A DNA stretch of 64,000 bases from Listeria aquatica FSL S10-1188. Its GTDB lineage: Bacteria > Bacillota > Bacilli > Lactobacillales > Listeriaceae. The stretch's first letter is position 1, and each line of letters opens with the position of its first letter. Below the pieces are notes generated by a model. That model was not told the origin of the DNA and ran no database searches. It saw only the letters and a program-made list of their open reading frames with translations. The translations under genes and the position numbers were made by a program. This document shows, in pieces, positions 1 through 8,668 of the stretch. The DNA is taken from the NCBI RefSeq assembly GCF_000525795.1, contig NZ_AOCG01000012.1:1-64000 (forward strand). The letters are read 5' to 3'.

Positions 1-36
1 TTGTCCCTAACATAAGAGGGACAATCTTTTTTTTTT
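1..36 (+). terminator. Intrinsic terminator of an upstream gene outside the window
   Basis: An 8-bp perfect stem (1-8 paired with 17-24) is followed by a run of ten T residues at 27-36. It would end a plus-strand transcript entering from the left. The T-run overlaps the stop codon of the minus-strand gene that follows, so the two genes converge here. Confidence 0.8.
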
Positions 37-519
37 ATTGATGAGCTAATTTTTTAGCAATTTCCTCGTAACTCATCTTACTATTTAGATCATAAGAGCC
101 ATCACGAATATATTTTTCATAATCATTTTGCTTTAAATACTTTTCGAAATCGGAAGCGTTTTTGACAATCCCATTCTTTTCAAGATCTTCACTTGCTTTT
201 GAAGAGGGATCACCTTTTGCGATTACGAGTTTGTAGTTTTTTAACTTCGTTTTTCTTCTTTTCTTCTTCAGCTTTTTTTCTGTTCTTCAAGACGCTTGGC
301 TTCGTCTTTATTGTTTTTGTCTAACTCTTGTTTAGCGAGCAATTTTTCGTATTTTGATTTCCAAGTTGCGCTGTTTTCTTCGCTGTTTTTACTCGGTGCC
401 GTTGTTTTCTTAGTTTCTTTAGCTGCATTGGAATCCACAGAAAAGAACTGATTAAAAACGAATAGAACCGCTGCTGAAATAAGCAATCCAAGCGCAATCA
501 TACGCAAATTATTTTTCAA
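35..519 (-). CDS. Small membrane-anchored protein with MltG/YceG-like C-terminal segment (frameshifted)
   Basis: The start at 519 gives one N-terminal membrane segment (residues about 7-27), then a charged Lys/Glu-rich linker. After two frame corrections the reading frame continues to a stop at 35-37, giving about 160 residues. The C-terminal part has the pattern V-I-(A/x)-K-G-D...S..A..L..N-G-I...F..YL......Y-I-R-D-G-S-Y-D-L, which resembles the small LysM-like domain at the start of MltG/YceG endolytic transglycosylases; the catalytic domain is absent. The disruptions lie in T6 at 237-242 and T7 at 273-279, each consistent with one extra base. The function is unknown; a cell-envelope role is inferred from the membrane anchor and the domain resemblance. 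Confidence 0.6.
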
Positions 520-565
520 AAGGGAATACTCCTTTCTGTCTTATTTTCTCTATTCAAAATGGATT

Positions 566-949
566 TTAATGTTCCAAATATTCTTCAATAGTTTGTTCAA
601 TCTCTTCTTTTGGAAGAGTAACTTGTTCAACGATTTCATCCACAGAAATCCCGCTTGTATAAAGGGTAATTACTTGTTTTTTAAGTAAAGATTTCATTTT
701 TGGACTTACGTTTTCAGCTTCTGTTTCTGCCTCTGCTTCACTATCAGCTTGTTCGACTGGTTCTCTTGATAAGTTCATAGCTTTTTCAAGTAGAGAGACC
801 CGCTTTTTAAGCTCATAATTTTCATGCATCAACTGTGAAGCGACTTCTTCTAATTCTGTTTCAATCTGTTTGCTTTCATCTTTTTGCATAAAAGAAAGAA
901 CAAACAGTGCTATTGCAGCAATCAGAAGGATTATGATTACGACTGTCAT
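566..949 (-). CDS. Membrane-anchored coiled-coil protein, DUF6115/SwrB-like
   Basis: This 127-residue protein has an N-terminal membrane helix (residues about 3-20), a charged coiled-coil stretch (about 25-60), an acidic Glu/Ala-rich linker, and a C-terminal helical segment with the pattern Q-V-I-x-L-Y-x-x-G-x-S-V-D-E-I. That C-terminal pattern recalls the DUF6115 region of Bacillus SwrB-type proteins. It lies upstream of the MltG-like small protein and probably shares its transcript (46-bp gap). I do not recognise a precise function; the family assignment is from memory of the motif and is tentative. Confidence 0.55.
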   Translation of the reverse strand: MTVVIIILLIAAIALFVLSFMQKDESKQIETELEEVASQLMHENYELKKRVSLLEKAMNLSREPVEQADSEAEAETEAENVSPKMKSLLKKQVITLYTSGISVDEIVEQVTLPKEEIEQTIEEYLEH

Positions 950-1069
950 TATGGAGTAACACCTCTTTTCCCTATTCCTATACTTACATTTATAACATAA
1001 AATCTTATCTCTTGGCTATGAATATTACGATTTGTAAAGAAAATAAAAAAGAAAAAGAGCTGTCGAACC

Positions 1070-1098
1070 TTGCGGAAATATAGGAAAGATGGTATCAT
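1070..1098 (+). promoter_or_regulatory. Sigma-A promoter of rpmG
   Basis: TTGCGG at 1070-1075 and TATCAT at 1093-1098 are separated by 17 bases and lie about 50 bases before the L33 start codon. It fits the vegetative sigma-A consensus moderately well. Confidence 0.6.
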
Positions 1099-1145
1099 TA
1101 TACAGGTTATAAAATACTCTTTCGCAAAGATTTGGAGGGAAAACA

Positions 1146-1295
1146 ATGCGCGTGAATATTACTTTAGAATGCACCGAATGTGGCGATCGCAACTACATTA
1201 CGACTAAAAATAAACGTGAAAATCCTGAACGTATTGAACTAAAAAAATATTGTCCAAGATTACGTCGTGTGACTTTGCACCGCGAAACGAAATAA
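1146..1295 (+). CDS. rpmG: 50S ribosomal protein L33
   Basis: This 49-residue protein starts [13 protein letters not shown] and ends LHRETK, the typical bacterial L33 pattern, so it is a small component of the large ribosomal subunit. It contains the first C-x2-C pair but only one cysteine in the second position (YCPRLRR), so it is not a full zinc-ribbon form; this resembles the RpmGA-type protein of Firmicutes. The start is supported by the ribosome-binding site GGAGG about 8 bases upstream. An intrinsic terminator follows directly, so it is probably a single-gene transcript with partial read-through into the next gene. Confidence 0.95.
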   Translation: MRVNITLECTECGDRNYITTKNKRENPERIELKKYCPRLRRVTLHRETK

Positions 1296-1326
1296 GCAGC
1301 AGACTCTCCTGTTGCTTTTTCTTTTT
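1296..1326 (+). terminator. Terminator after rpmG
   Basis: A 6-bp stem (1296-1301 with 1310-1315, one G-U pair) is followed by a T-rich tract at 1316-1326. It is a modest hairpin, so some read-through into the folate cyclo-ligase gene is likely. Confidence 0.6.
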
Positions 1327-1343
1327 AAGGAGGTTTCAGAAAA

Positions 1344-1883
1344 ATGGAGAAAAACAAGCTTAGAAAAAAGACACTGGCACTGCTCGCGTCGCTTGATAAA
1401 GCTGAGCATGACGAAAAGTCGTCCAAACTAGCTGAGCTTCTTTTTGAAACTGAAGAATGGAAGCGCGCTCATTTCGTTGGCGTTACTTTGGCCCGCTATC
1501 CTGAAATTGGAACAGAAGCCATTATACGGAGAGCTTGGCAAAGTGATAAAACAGTGGCGATACCTGAGACGATTTATCCTGGTCATAAAATGCAATTTCG
1601 TGAGTATAAAAAAGGAGATCAGTTGATTAAGAAAAAATTTGATCTTTTTGAGCCGAGCGAAGAGGCCAAACTAGTTCCAAAAAATCAGTTGTCTTTGCTG
1701 ATTGTTCCTGGAGTAGTTTTTAATTCTGCAGGGTACCGAATTGGCTTTGGTGGGGGCTTTTATGATCGATATTTGACAGATTTTCTTGGGGATACTATTT
1801 CCTTAGCTTTCTACGAGCAAGTCAATGAAGAACTTGTTATAGAAGATCATGATATTCCCGTCCAAAAAGTCTTAGTTGTTTGA
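1344..1883 (+). CDS. yqgN: 5-formyltetrahydrofolate cyclo-ligase
   Basis: This 179-residue protein catalyses ATP-dependent conversion of 5-formyl-THF to 5,10-methenyl-THF in the cytosol, recycling a dead-end folate. It carries the family signature GFGGGFYDRYL near residues 132-142 and the basic N-terminal start MEKNKLRKKTLALLASL. Length is normal for the family. An AAGGAGG ribosome-binding site precedes the ATG. The link to folate metabolism is echoed by folD and the glycine-cleavage genes in this window, although they are in separate transcripts. The L33-to-gluP neighbourhood is the same as the yqgN locus of Bacillus. Confidence 0.95.
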   Translation: MEKNKLRKKTLALLASLDKAEHDEKSSKLAELLFETEEWKRAHFVGVTLARYPEIGTEAIIRRAWQSDKTVAIPETIYPGHKMQFREYKKGDQLIKKKFDLFEPSEEAKLVPKNQLSLLIVPGVVFNSAGYRIGFGGGFYDRYLTDFLGDTISLAFYEQVNEELVIEDHDIPVQKVLVV

Positions 1884-1910
1884 TGAATAGAGATTGTGAT
1901 AAATTTTCAT

Positions 1911-1947
1911 AAAAACAGGCCCCGTTATTTACAACGCCTGTTTTTTT
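1911..1947 (+). terminator. Terminator after yqgN
   Basis: Stem AACAGGC (1914-1920) with GCCTGTT (1936-1942) and a T-run at 1941-1947. Confidence 0.85.
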
Positions 1948-1998
1948 GCGTATAGTAGTAAATATAATCAGCAATTTAGATAGAAAGCAGGGAATTGT

Positions 1999-3560
1999 TT
2001 GAGTCTCCAAGAAAATTATATTTTCTGGCGATTGACTAATTACTTTTTAGAGCAGGAAAATTATCGTTTGATTCATCTGCACGAAGAAAAGCATGAATTG
2101 TGGTTAGAAAATCCCAGTCAAAAAAAAACGCCCAGTAATACGCATTCAAATCCGTGAAATGGGATGGACGAGTGTTGTTGAACGGGATATGAATCATACA
2201 TTTAATGTAGCTGAAAATTTACGGAAGCAAATAGGCGCTCCGTTTCTTCAAGTTGCAAATATTTATATTACTCCGTTTGCTCCAGTTGGGGAGGAAACGT
2301 TATTTAATGAACAAACTAAAAATAAGAATGGAAAAATTAGCATTCAAAACTTACTTGTTTCATCTGAACGCCTTCAAACAGATTTCAACACACTTGAAGA
2401 GCAGCTTGCAATTCCAAAAGAAACGTTTCTGGCTGAATCAGATATAACAGAGGAACAAGTCGTGAATGAACGGCAAAATGTTATTACGTATATCACAAAA
2501 AAAAGTTAATGATGAAGAACAGAAAACAAGAAAATCGAAACCGTATGTCACTTATGGCTTCATTTTACTGCAAGCATTATACTTTATTTGGGTGTTTTTG
2601 AAAGACAGTTCTTTGAATACTTATACACTTGTAGAGTGGGGAGCAAAATTCAACCCACTTATTTATGAAGGAGAGTGGTGGCGTTTTATTTCACCAATTT
2701 TTCTTCATGCAGGACTCATGCATATTGCAGCGAACTGTTTAATGATTTATATTGTTGGACCATGGGCAGAACGGTTATATGGAAAAGTTCGCTATGCTTT
2801 CATTCTTATTTTAGGTGGAATTGCTGGAAATATTGCAAGTTTTGCGCTGAACAATAGCGTATCAGTGGGGTCAAGCACAGCTGTTTTTGCACTTTTTGGT
2901 TGTTTACTTTTATCTCGTTGTTTTAAAACCACATTTATATGCGAAAACAATAGGAGTGAATATTGCTGTTCTTGTTGCTATAAATCTTGTACTCGATTTA
3001 TTTATGCCAAGTGTTGATTTAGCAGGTCACGTTGGCGGGCTTGTTGGAGGCTTCTTTTTAGCAGGTGCTTTTTCCGTTCCGCATCAATACTTTAATCTAC
3101 GTCGAATACTATATGGTGCAGCTATGCTTCTTTTAACGGCTCTTTTTCTGTACATGGGATTTGACCGTGCGGATGAGCCAACTGATCCAGCAACTGCCAA
3201 TGGAATTGCGCAGTACTATTTAAAACAAAATAAGCAAGAAGAAGCGGATAAGCTTTTCCGCTACTTAGAAAAGAGTCGCAGCGCTGATGAATACTCGTAC
3301 ACGCTTATGGCTGGTCAAGCACTCGAAAAAAAAAGAATTTAATATAGCAAAAGAAAAGGCGAAAAGAAGCTATTCGCGTGAATAATCAATTGCCACAGCC
3401 GCATTATATACTTGCAATTTGTTATTTACAAGATGGAAACCGGAAAGAGGCATTAAAGCAAGCGGAGATTGCAAAAAATCTTTCGCCTGAAAAGGTTTAT
3501 GAGGATTTATTTCACGGACTACAGCAAAATAATCAAAAGAAACCAGAGGGATCGCTATGA
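1999..3560 (+). CDS. gluP: Rhomboid intramembrane protease with TPR C-terminus (five frame disruptions)
   Basis: The corrected frame runs from a TTG at 1999 (weak GGGA ribosome-binding site) to 3560 and gives 518 residues, the size expected for GluP/YqgP. In order it has a soluble N-terminal domain (about 1-180), a rhomboid membrane domain containing the catalytic serine motif GSSTAVFALFG and a histidine in LAGHVGGLVGG, and C-terminal TPR-like helices (PHYILAICYLQDGN...). It cleaves membrane proteins within the lipid bilayer. Frame breaks are at A9 2120-2128, A8 2497-2504, T4 2908-2911, A9 3326-3334 and A4 3362-3365; removing one base at each gives a continuous frame of exactly 3n bases. The stop overlaps the start of yqgQ, so they are co-transcribed. 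Confidence 0.88.
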
Positions 3561-3817
3561 ATTCAGTGTACGATGTCCAACAGTTACTTAAAAAATATGG
3601 GATTTTTGTCTATCTAGGAAAACGCGAATATGATATTGAAATGATGGAACATGAACTTACAGGGTTGTTTAAACATCAACTATTGGATAGAGAAATATAT
3701 GCAAGGGCTCGAAGTATTTTAAAGCAAGAATTGATCAAAGAAAAAAAAGAAAAACAGCTGCCTTTGAGCAGTAAAAAGGAGCAAGTCGCAAATGGAAAAG
3801 AAATTGATTGGCGTTGA
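3557..3817 (+). CDS. yqgQ: YqgQ family small protein
   Basis: This 86-residue protein begins MNSVYDVQQLLKKYG and has the YqgQ/DUF910 pattern of two short helices followed by a basic tail. Its function is not established. It overlaps gluP by 4 bases and glcK by 26 bases, so translation of gluP-yqgQ-glcK is probably coupled. The lysine-rich C-terminus from about residue 60 is probably longer than strictly needed for the fold. The identity rests on the sequence pattern and on the conserved gluP-yqgQ-glcK order. Confidence 0.85.
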   Translation: MNSVYDVQQLLKKYGIFVYLGKREYDIEMMEHELTGLFKHQLLDREIYARARSILKQELIKEKKEKQLPLSSKKEQVANGKEIDWR

Positions 3818-4772
3818 TCTTGGTGGAACAACAGCAAAAATTGCGGTTTTAACAAAAGATGGTGAAATTGAAGAGAAGTGGAGCATCCGCACGAACACAG
3901 AAGATAAGGGATCTCATATTGTTCGTGAGATTGGAGACAGCGTCAACCAAAAGTTAACTGAACTGCAAATGGATAACAGTGAATTTTACGGAATTGGCGT
4001 TGGAACGCCTGGGACAGTGAACTATGAAACTGGAACAGTAAAAGGAGCCTATAATTTAAATTGGGTTGAAGAACAAAATGTCTCAGAAGAACTAGAACGA
4101 CTTACCGGACTTTCTATTCAGCTTGACAACGATGCCAATGTTGCAGCGCTTGGTGAACGCTGGAAAGGCGCTGGTGAAGGTGGAGCAAATGTTGTTTTTG
4201 TCACGCTTGGTACAGGCGTTGGTGGTGGAATTTTCGCAGAAGGAAAGATTCTTCACGGGGTTAGAGGAGCAGCTGGCGAAATTGGCCACGTGACTGTTGT
4301 TCCAGAAAATGGATATCCATGTACTTGTGGAAAAACGGGATGTCTTGAGACGGTAGCTTCTGCTACTGGCATTGTGCGTGTCGCAAAAGATCTTGCTAAA
4401 ACATATAAAGGTGATTCAAAGCTTGTTCGTTTAATTCAAAAGGATTCTAAAATCAGTTCAAAATTAATTTTTGATTATGAGAAAGATGGCGATCCGTTTG
4501 CAAAGGTAGTGGTGGACCGGATTTCATTTTATTTAGCCTTAGCACTTAGTCATATTGGAAACATGCTAAACCCTGAGAAGATCATTATTGGTGGGGGCGT
4601 TTCGGCTGCTGGGGATGCTTTGCTCCAGCCGGTTAAAACTTATTTTGAAACAATGGTATTTCCAACGGTACTAGAATCTACAAAATTGTCTATTGCAACA
4701 CGAGGAAACGATGCAGGCGTTATCGGTGCAGCATGGCTTGCGCTTCCAAAAGACGAAGAAACAAGTCTTTAA
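3792..4772 (+). CDS. glcK: Glucokinase, ROK family
   Basis: This 326-residue cytosolic enzyme phosphorylates glucose with ATP to glucose-6-phosphate. The N-terminal phosphate-binding motif GVDLGGTTAKIAV (about residues 6-18), the catalytic LDNDANVAALGE, the glycine-rich VTLGTGVGGGI and the ROK zinc motif CTCGKTGCLE (about residues 176-185) are all intact. It starts inside the 3' end of yqgQ with ATGGAAAAGAAATTG and the ribosome-binding site lies within yqgQ (AAAAGGAG). It is the last gene of the gluP operon; I see no clear terminator before yqgU. Confidence 0.95.
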   Translation: MEKKLIGVDLGGTTAKIAVLTKDGEIEEKWSIRTNTEDKGSHIVREIGDSVNQKLTELQMDNSEFYGIGVGTPGTVNYETGTVKGAYNLNWVEEQNVSEELERLTGLSIQLDNDANVAALGERWKGAGEGGANVVFVTLGTGVGGGIFAEGKILHGVRGAAGEIGHVTVVPENGYPCTCGKTGCLETVASATGIVRVAKDLAKTYKGDSKLVRLIQKDSKISSKLIFDYEKDGDPFAKVVVDRISFYLALALSHIGNMLNPEKIIIGGGVSAAGDALLQPVKTYFETMVFPTVLESTKLSIATRGNDAGVIGAAWLALPKDEETSL

Positions 4773-4862
4773 TTTTTTGTCCAAGCTTCTATTCTATTGG
4801 GTTTGATTCACTTCAAAAAGGGTAATTGGTAGAAATGAATACAATCAGAATGGAGGAAAAAG

Positions 4863-5983
4863 ATGAAAAGGAAAACATTTTGGTTGCTGTTTATTTCGCT
4901 ATTAGGCATTCTTTTCATCTTTTCCGGATGCAAGCAGGATGATAACAGTTCTGGTAAAGAACAAAAAGACAATAAAGATAATAAGGAAGAAACGAAAACA
5001 ATTAAACCGATTGATGCAGAAAAAAATGGTTTTATCCGTGCTGTAGGTTGGCTGTCGAATGATACGGTTTTAATTCAAAAACAAAGTGCAAAAAAGACGA
5101 TGCTGATTAAATATCACCTTTTTACTGGTGAAAATGATGTGTTGTTTGAAACAACAGATATTATTTCGGAAATCAAAATAAGTCCTGACCGTCAATACTT
5201 TTTCATTTACGGCGTTTCGATAGAAAATAAGGTCGCTTTAACGATTTATAACAGTGAGTCTGGCCAAAAAATCAAAAGTCATGCCATGCAGCCTTTGGCA
5301 GCCAATTTTCACTGGAATCCGGATTCACCAGAAAAAATTATGGTTATTGTTTATGAACAGAATTTTTCTTATTCAGCTTATGTTTATGATTTTCTAAAGG
5401 ATAATTATCAGGCGGTTTCGCTTCCCTCAGCCCTTGTTTCTTGGTATGGCGATAATTTATATTTAGCCAATCAAAAAAGTGATCAAAGTGAGCTTGGGAA
5501 TTTATATCTGCAGAATATTCATTCGGAATCAGAAAAAGATTTAATTGCAGCAAATATCTTTGAATTTGCAACTAACCGTAACCTCTTATTAACAATTGAA
5601 GAGGGGGGGCTGATGAGGAAGTTACTTATAACTTTCGCTCCAGTGGCTTTCAGTCAATTTCAAAGTATGAAATGCCACGTGAATATGATAAACTGGGCAC
5701 TTTTATCCCATATTTTGACTTGAATTTTTCAAGAAAGCAATTTGTGAGTTTTGAGCCATACGAAAGTCGTGAAATCGGTCCTGTGCAAGGTGAATATAAA
5801 TTAGTTCGAATTGATCCGAATACTGGAAAGAAACATACAATTCTCGAGTTGCTGGACAATCAGCCGCTTTTAAGTTCGCCGGATGGTAATTATTTGTTGT
5901 ATGGTTATCAGTATGAAAAAATAATTAGTCTTTCGAAAAAAGAAGTAGAGGATTTTATAAAGAAAGACGATCAAACCTATTAA
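4863..5983 (+). CDS. yqgU: YqgU-like lipoprotein with beta-propeller repeats (one frame disruption)
   Basis: The signal peptide with lipobox (IFSG|C, cysteine near residue 23) and a following Lys/Asp/Asn-rich linker identify a secreted lipoprotein. The rest shows repeated WD/TolB-like strands (for example ISEIKISPDRQYFFIYG and LLSSPDGNYLLYGY), consistent with a six-bladed propeller as in YqgU. The frame is broken in G7 at 5603-5609, where adding one G (or removing two) restores a 373-residue product of 3n length. The role is unknown. Position next to glcK and comG agrees with YqgU in related genomes. The start has a strong GGAGG site. Confidence 0.8.
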
Positions 5984-5986
5984 AAA

Positions 5987-6043
5987 GATATCTCACTTGA
6001 ATTGAGCTCATTACTAGCTATTCAAGGGAGGTTTCTTTTTTTT
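5987..6043. terminator. Bidirectional terminator between yqgU and comGG
   Basis: The stem 5992-6002 pairs with 6020-6030 with one mismatch. A T8-9 run follows on the plus strand (6035-6043), and an A-run at 5982-5986 supplies the U-tract on the minus strand. It serves both converging transcripts. The comGG stop codon lies inside the right arm. Confidence 0.85.
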
Positions 6044-6183
6044 ATTTTAGACCGGTAGTAATCTTGCCAACTCTTTTCAAATGTTATTTGTCTTTCAAAA
6101 AGAATGGTCACAGTCGTCACTGTCATTAAAGTTAAGGAAAGTAAGCAAAGTGTAACCAGTAAAGTAAAGCCGTTTTTATTCAT
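6022..6183 (-). CDS. comGG: Short ComGG-like pseudopilus protein
   Basis: The 53-codon frame is too short to be obvious by length but starts MNKNGFTLLVTLCLLSLTL, a hydrophobic N-terminus typical of minor pseudopilins, and overlaps the comGF stop by 8 bases. Its position as the last gene of the comG operon supports comGG. The product is shorter than Bacillus ComGG (about 124 residues); the stop lies in the terminator hairpin, so the short form may be real, or an error in A8 near 6045 could hide a few different C-terminal residues. Assignment is by position more than by sequence. Confidence 0.6.
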   Translation of the reverse strand: MNKNGFTLLVTLCLLSLTLMTVTTVTILFERQITFEKSWQDYYRSKIKKRNLP

Positions 6184-6655
6184 CTTTCTGATCTCCTTGA
6201 AGCGGGATTTTAGTTTGAAAAAGATGATGAGCTTTAGACACTGCGGTTATTTCCAAATAATTAGCTGATGCTTTAGTTTGGAAAGCTTCAATTTCTGTTA
6301 AAATGGGTTCATGTCCCCGGCCTTCAACTTGCTTACGAATAATGGATTGGTATTTTGAATAGCAAACTTCTTTTGTATCTTTAATAAAACAAAAACCATC
6401 CGGCGTGACAGAGGAAATTGGATAATTTTTGCGTTCTTCTTCAAGCTGTTTTAGAAAAATGTGCCATTCAGTTGATGTTGCCACTTCGCTTGCTTGAATA
6501 ATTTTTTGTTCTACTTGAAGGGCGAGTGGTAGAAGCGAGAAAATTGAAGTAACCGCTAAAAGGGATAAAAGTGCTTCGATTAAAGTAAAGCCATTTTCTA
6601 TAACTTGACTAGAAGGGGAGACAAATTTGTTGACGCTTTGTTTTTCCACAAACAA
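6176..6655 (-). CDS. comGF: Competence pseudopilus protein ComGF
   Basis: The product has an N-terminal prepilin-like segment (ENGFTLIEALLSLLAVTSIF) and a periplasm-facing C-terminal domain with paired cysteines (GFCFIKDTKEVCYS). It belongs to the DNA-uptake pseudopilus spanning the cell wall. I chose a TTG at 6655, which follows an AAAGGAGG site by six bases; an upstream ATG at 6673 in the same frame is possible but lacks such a site. It overlaps comGE and comGG, so translation is coupled. Confidence 0.8.
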   Translation of the reverse strand: MFVEKQSVNKFVSPSSQVIENGFTLIEALLSLLAVTSIFSLLPLALQVEQKIIQASEVATSTEWHIFLKQLEEERKNYPISSVTPDGFCFIKDTKEVCYSKYQSIIRKQVEGRGHEPILTEIEAFQTKASANYLEITAVSKAHHLFQTKIPLQGDQKDE

Positions 6656-6896
6656 CCCAACCTCCTTTAGCAACTTTTATTTCTATTTCTTCATTTGCTG
6701 AATGAACTTTTTCTGGGTGATTGGAAAAAAGTTTCACTTCATCATACATTCTTTGATAGAGCATTGTTGTTTCACGTTCGCTATCTAATCGCTGAATTAA
6801 ATTCCATAAAAAGGGAAATAAAACGGTGCAAATTAAGAGTAGTGTGCTGAGAGAGAGGAGGCTTTCGATGAGTGAGAAACCATTAATTTTCTTCAA
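6609..6896 (-). CDS. comGE: Competence pseudopilus protein ComGE
   Basis: The 95-residue protein begins with a basic start and the prepilin motif NGFSLIESLLSLSTLLL, a membrane helix with Glu at position +5. A TTG at 6896 is the chosen start because an AAAGGA site lies about 9 bases upstream and the start overlaps the comGD stop. A longer frame up to 7025 exists but would lie within comGD and adds no family-like sequence. It is a minor pseudopilin of the competence machinery. Confidence 0.75.
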   Translation of the reverse strand: MKKINGFSLIESLLSLSTLLLICTVLFPFLWNLIQRLDSERETTMLYQRMYDEVKLFSNHPEKVHSANEEIEIKVAKGGWVVCGKTKRQQICLPF

Positions 6897-7323
6897 TGTG
6901 AAATCGTCCTTTCCCGATTTGAAATTTAAGATTATAGGATCGCTTTTTTCCGTTCCACTTGACTGTGCGAAATCGATTGATATTTCCTGTTTGGGGGAGA
7001 AATTTAAAAGTTTCTTCTTTTTCAATACGTATGCTTTTTGGATAGTGCTCGATTAATTCTCGCTTGTTTATTCTTTGAATCACGAGTTGGTCTTGCTTGA
7101 AGTGAAGTTCAACGGGCTCATTAAGTTGAAGTAATGCTTCGGATTGAGCAAGGTAAATATCTGCTGTTAAAATTTGAAAGAACTGTTTTTCTTCGATTTT
7201 CCTGAGTGTGCTAAGTGAAAGAGGGACTGAAAGATTAACTAGCAAAAGAAAAATGGCGAGCACGAGAAGCATTTCTGCAAGTGTAAAACCATTCTTCTTT
7301 ATTCGACTATTTTTCATGGACAT
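6883..7323 (-). CDS. comGD: Competence pseudopilus protein ComGD
   Basis: This 146-residue protein carries the type IV prepilin signature KKNGFTLAEMLLVLAIFLLL at residues 10-29, with the Glu+5 expected after processing by ComC. It overlaps comGC upstream and comGE downstream. It is a minor pseudopilin of the DNA-uptake pseudopilus. Length is normal for the family. Confidence 0.88.
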   Translation of the reverse strand: MSMKNSRIKKNGFTLAEMLLVLAIFLLLVNLSVPLSLSTLRKIEEKQFFQILTADIYLAQSEALLQLNEPVELHFKQDQLVIQRINKRELIEHYPKSIRIEKEETFKFLPQTGNINRFRTVKWNGKKRSYNLKFQIGKGRFHIEEN

Positions 7324-7619
7324 TTCCGCTACTATCGATAGTTACTGAGTTTCCATTTGGACATTTTTTTTTGTTTGTTTGAGAGAAATCCTTTACTTAA
7401 AAGATCATTAAAAGAAGGCACGTTATGATATTCGAGTTCATAAGCTTGTACTTGTGTTTCCACCATTGAAATAAAAGCACTACAGCCCTTGTCATTGATC
7501 GACTTGCTTTGCTTTGTGAGGTTCGGAATAATTAAAAGAAGCAAAACACTCACAACAAGCAGAACTACAAGCATTTCAACTAAAGTAAAGCCACGCTCAT
7601 CTCGCCAGTTTATTTTCAT
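7307..7619 (-). CDS. comGC: Major competence pseudopilin ComGC (one frame disruption)
   Basis: The N-terminus has the prepilin cleavage and assembly motif ERGFTLVEMLVVLLVVSVLLL, and a cysteine in DKGCSAF. The frame is broken by T9 at 7364-7372; removing one base restores the typical pseudopilin ending QKKCPNGNSVTI...GNV with the second cysteine, giving 103 residues and a 17-base overlap with comGD. ComGC is the major subunit of the pseudopilus and its two cysteines form an intramolecular disulfide in Bacillus. Without the correction the second cysteine would be lost. Confidence 0.88.
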
Positions 7620-7636
7620 TATAGATACACTCCTTA

Positions 7637-8668
7637 TTAAATTTGATCGACCATGTTAAACATTGGAAAGAGAATTGATAAATAGATCGAAATGATCAAA
7701 ATACCGATAACTAAAAAAGCAAATGGCTGAATGTATCCGAATAACTTCTCCGTTTTGGCAATGGATTTTTGATAGCAAAGTTCGTAATAAAATAGTAGTT
7801 CATCTGCAATGGTAGCGTTTTGTTCACCGTGTTGGATGATGGCGATGAGTTCTGATTCAAAAAGTTTTAATTTAGAAACAGAAGTCGCAAAAGGAAGCCC
7901 CTTTTCAATGCTTGTAACTAACCTTTTCCCGATTTCTTGAAAAAAGGAAGGGGCGTCTGGACTTACAAAAAGAGTTAGTGTTTTTTGAACGGATAAGCCG
8001 CTTTTTAATAAATAACCACATTCTCTAGCAAAAAGTTGCGAATAGTGGATTCGTATGAAGCTTGAAAAAATCGGAATCCGAGCAAAAGCTTTAGCACGTT
8101 CAAATGCGGTTTGCCGCTTGCTTCTTCTCATAACAAAAAGGGCAGTAAGGAAAATCAACATGACAAGGGAAAATAAAATTAACGGAAGCTGTTTAAGCAA
8201 GAAAAAGACAAAAGTTGTGGAGAGATTCTTTTGATCGCTAATTTGGCTAAACAATAAATCAAACTTTGGCAATAGAAAAACACGTAATAAGAAAAAAACT
8301 ACGATGACAGTTACAAAGAGAATCAAGGGATACTGAAAAGTCTTTTTAAGTGTCTTTTCTTGTTCTGCTCTTTTTCTTAAAAGTTTTCCACATTCTGCAA
8401 GTGTTTTTGTGAAATAACCGTGCTCAGCTGCATAATAAATAGGAGCAAATATAAAATTAGGAAATCCTGCTTGTTTCAACGCTTCTTGAAATGAATTTCC
8501 TTCTTGTAAATGATGGAGTACGGTTGAATACCGTTTGGCTTGTTTGGGACTAGAGATAGTAAGGTATGAAATCGCAGTTTCAATAGAAAAGCCTTGTTCG
8601 AGTAGTGTGGCGATCCGTGCCAAAAAATCTCCGTCTTGCTCAAGTTGTCGCTGATTAAAAAAAGCCAT
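7637..8668 (-). CDS. comGB: Competence platform membrane protein ComGB
   Basis: The product (343 residues from 8668) is a GspF/PilC-type inner-membrane platform protein with two repeated cytoplasmic domains (ARIATLLEQGFSIETAI and FARECGYLLKSGLSVQKTL) and three membrane segments near residues 117-140, 160-180 and 315-338. I chose the ATG at 8668 because an AAAGGAAA site precedes it and it overlaps the corrected comGA end by 14 bases. An upstream in-frame start at 8710 has no ribosome-binding site. It recruits ComGA and anchors pseudopilus assembly. Confidence 0.9.
   Translation of the reverse strand: MAFFNQRQLEQDGDFLARIATLLEQGFSIETAISYLTISSPKQAKRYSTVLHHLQEGNSFQEALKQAGFPNFIFAPIYYAAEHGYFTKTLAECGKLLRKRAEQEKTLKKTFQYPLILFVTVIVVFFLLRVFLLPKFDLLFSQISDQKNLSTTFVFFLLKQLPLILFSLVMLIFLTALFVMRRSKRQTAFERAKAFARIPIFSSFIRIHYSQLFARECGYLLKSGLSVQKTLTLFVSPDAPSFFQEIGKRLVTSIEKGLPFATSVSKLKLFESELIAIIQHGEQNATIADELLFYYELCYQKSIAKTEKLFGYIQPFAFLVIGILIISIYLSILFPMFNMVDQI

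Noticed and set aside
949-1146. Minus-strand frame of 65 residues opposite the rpmG promoter region
   Set aside because: It overlaps promoter sequence and the rpmG start and has no family-like sequence.
2000-3560. Several short overlapping frames in the gluP region taken as separate genes
   Set aside because: They are pieces of one rhomboid gene broken by single-base errors; correction gives one 518-residue frame.
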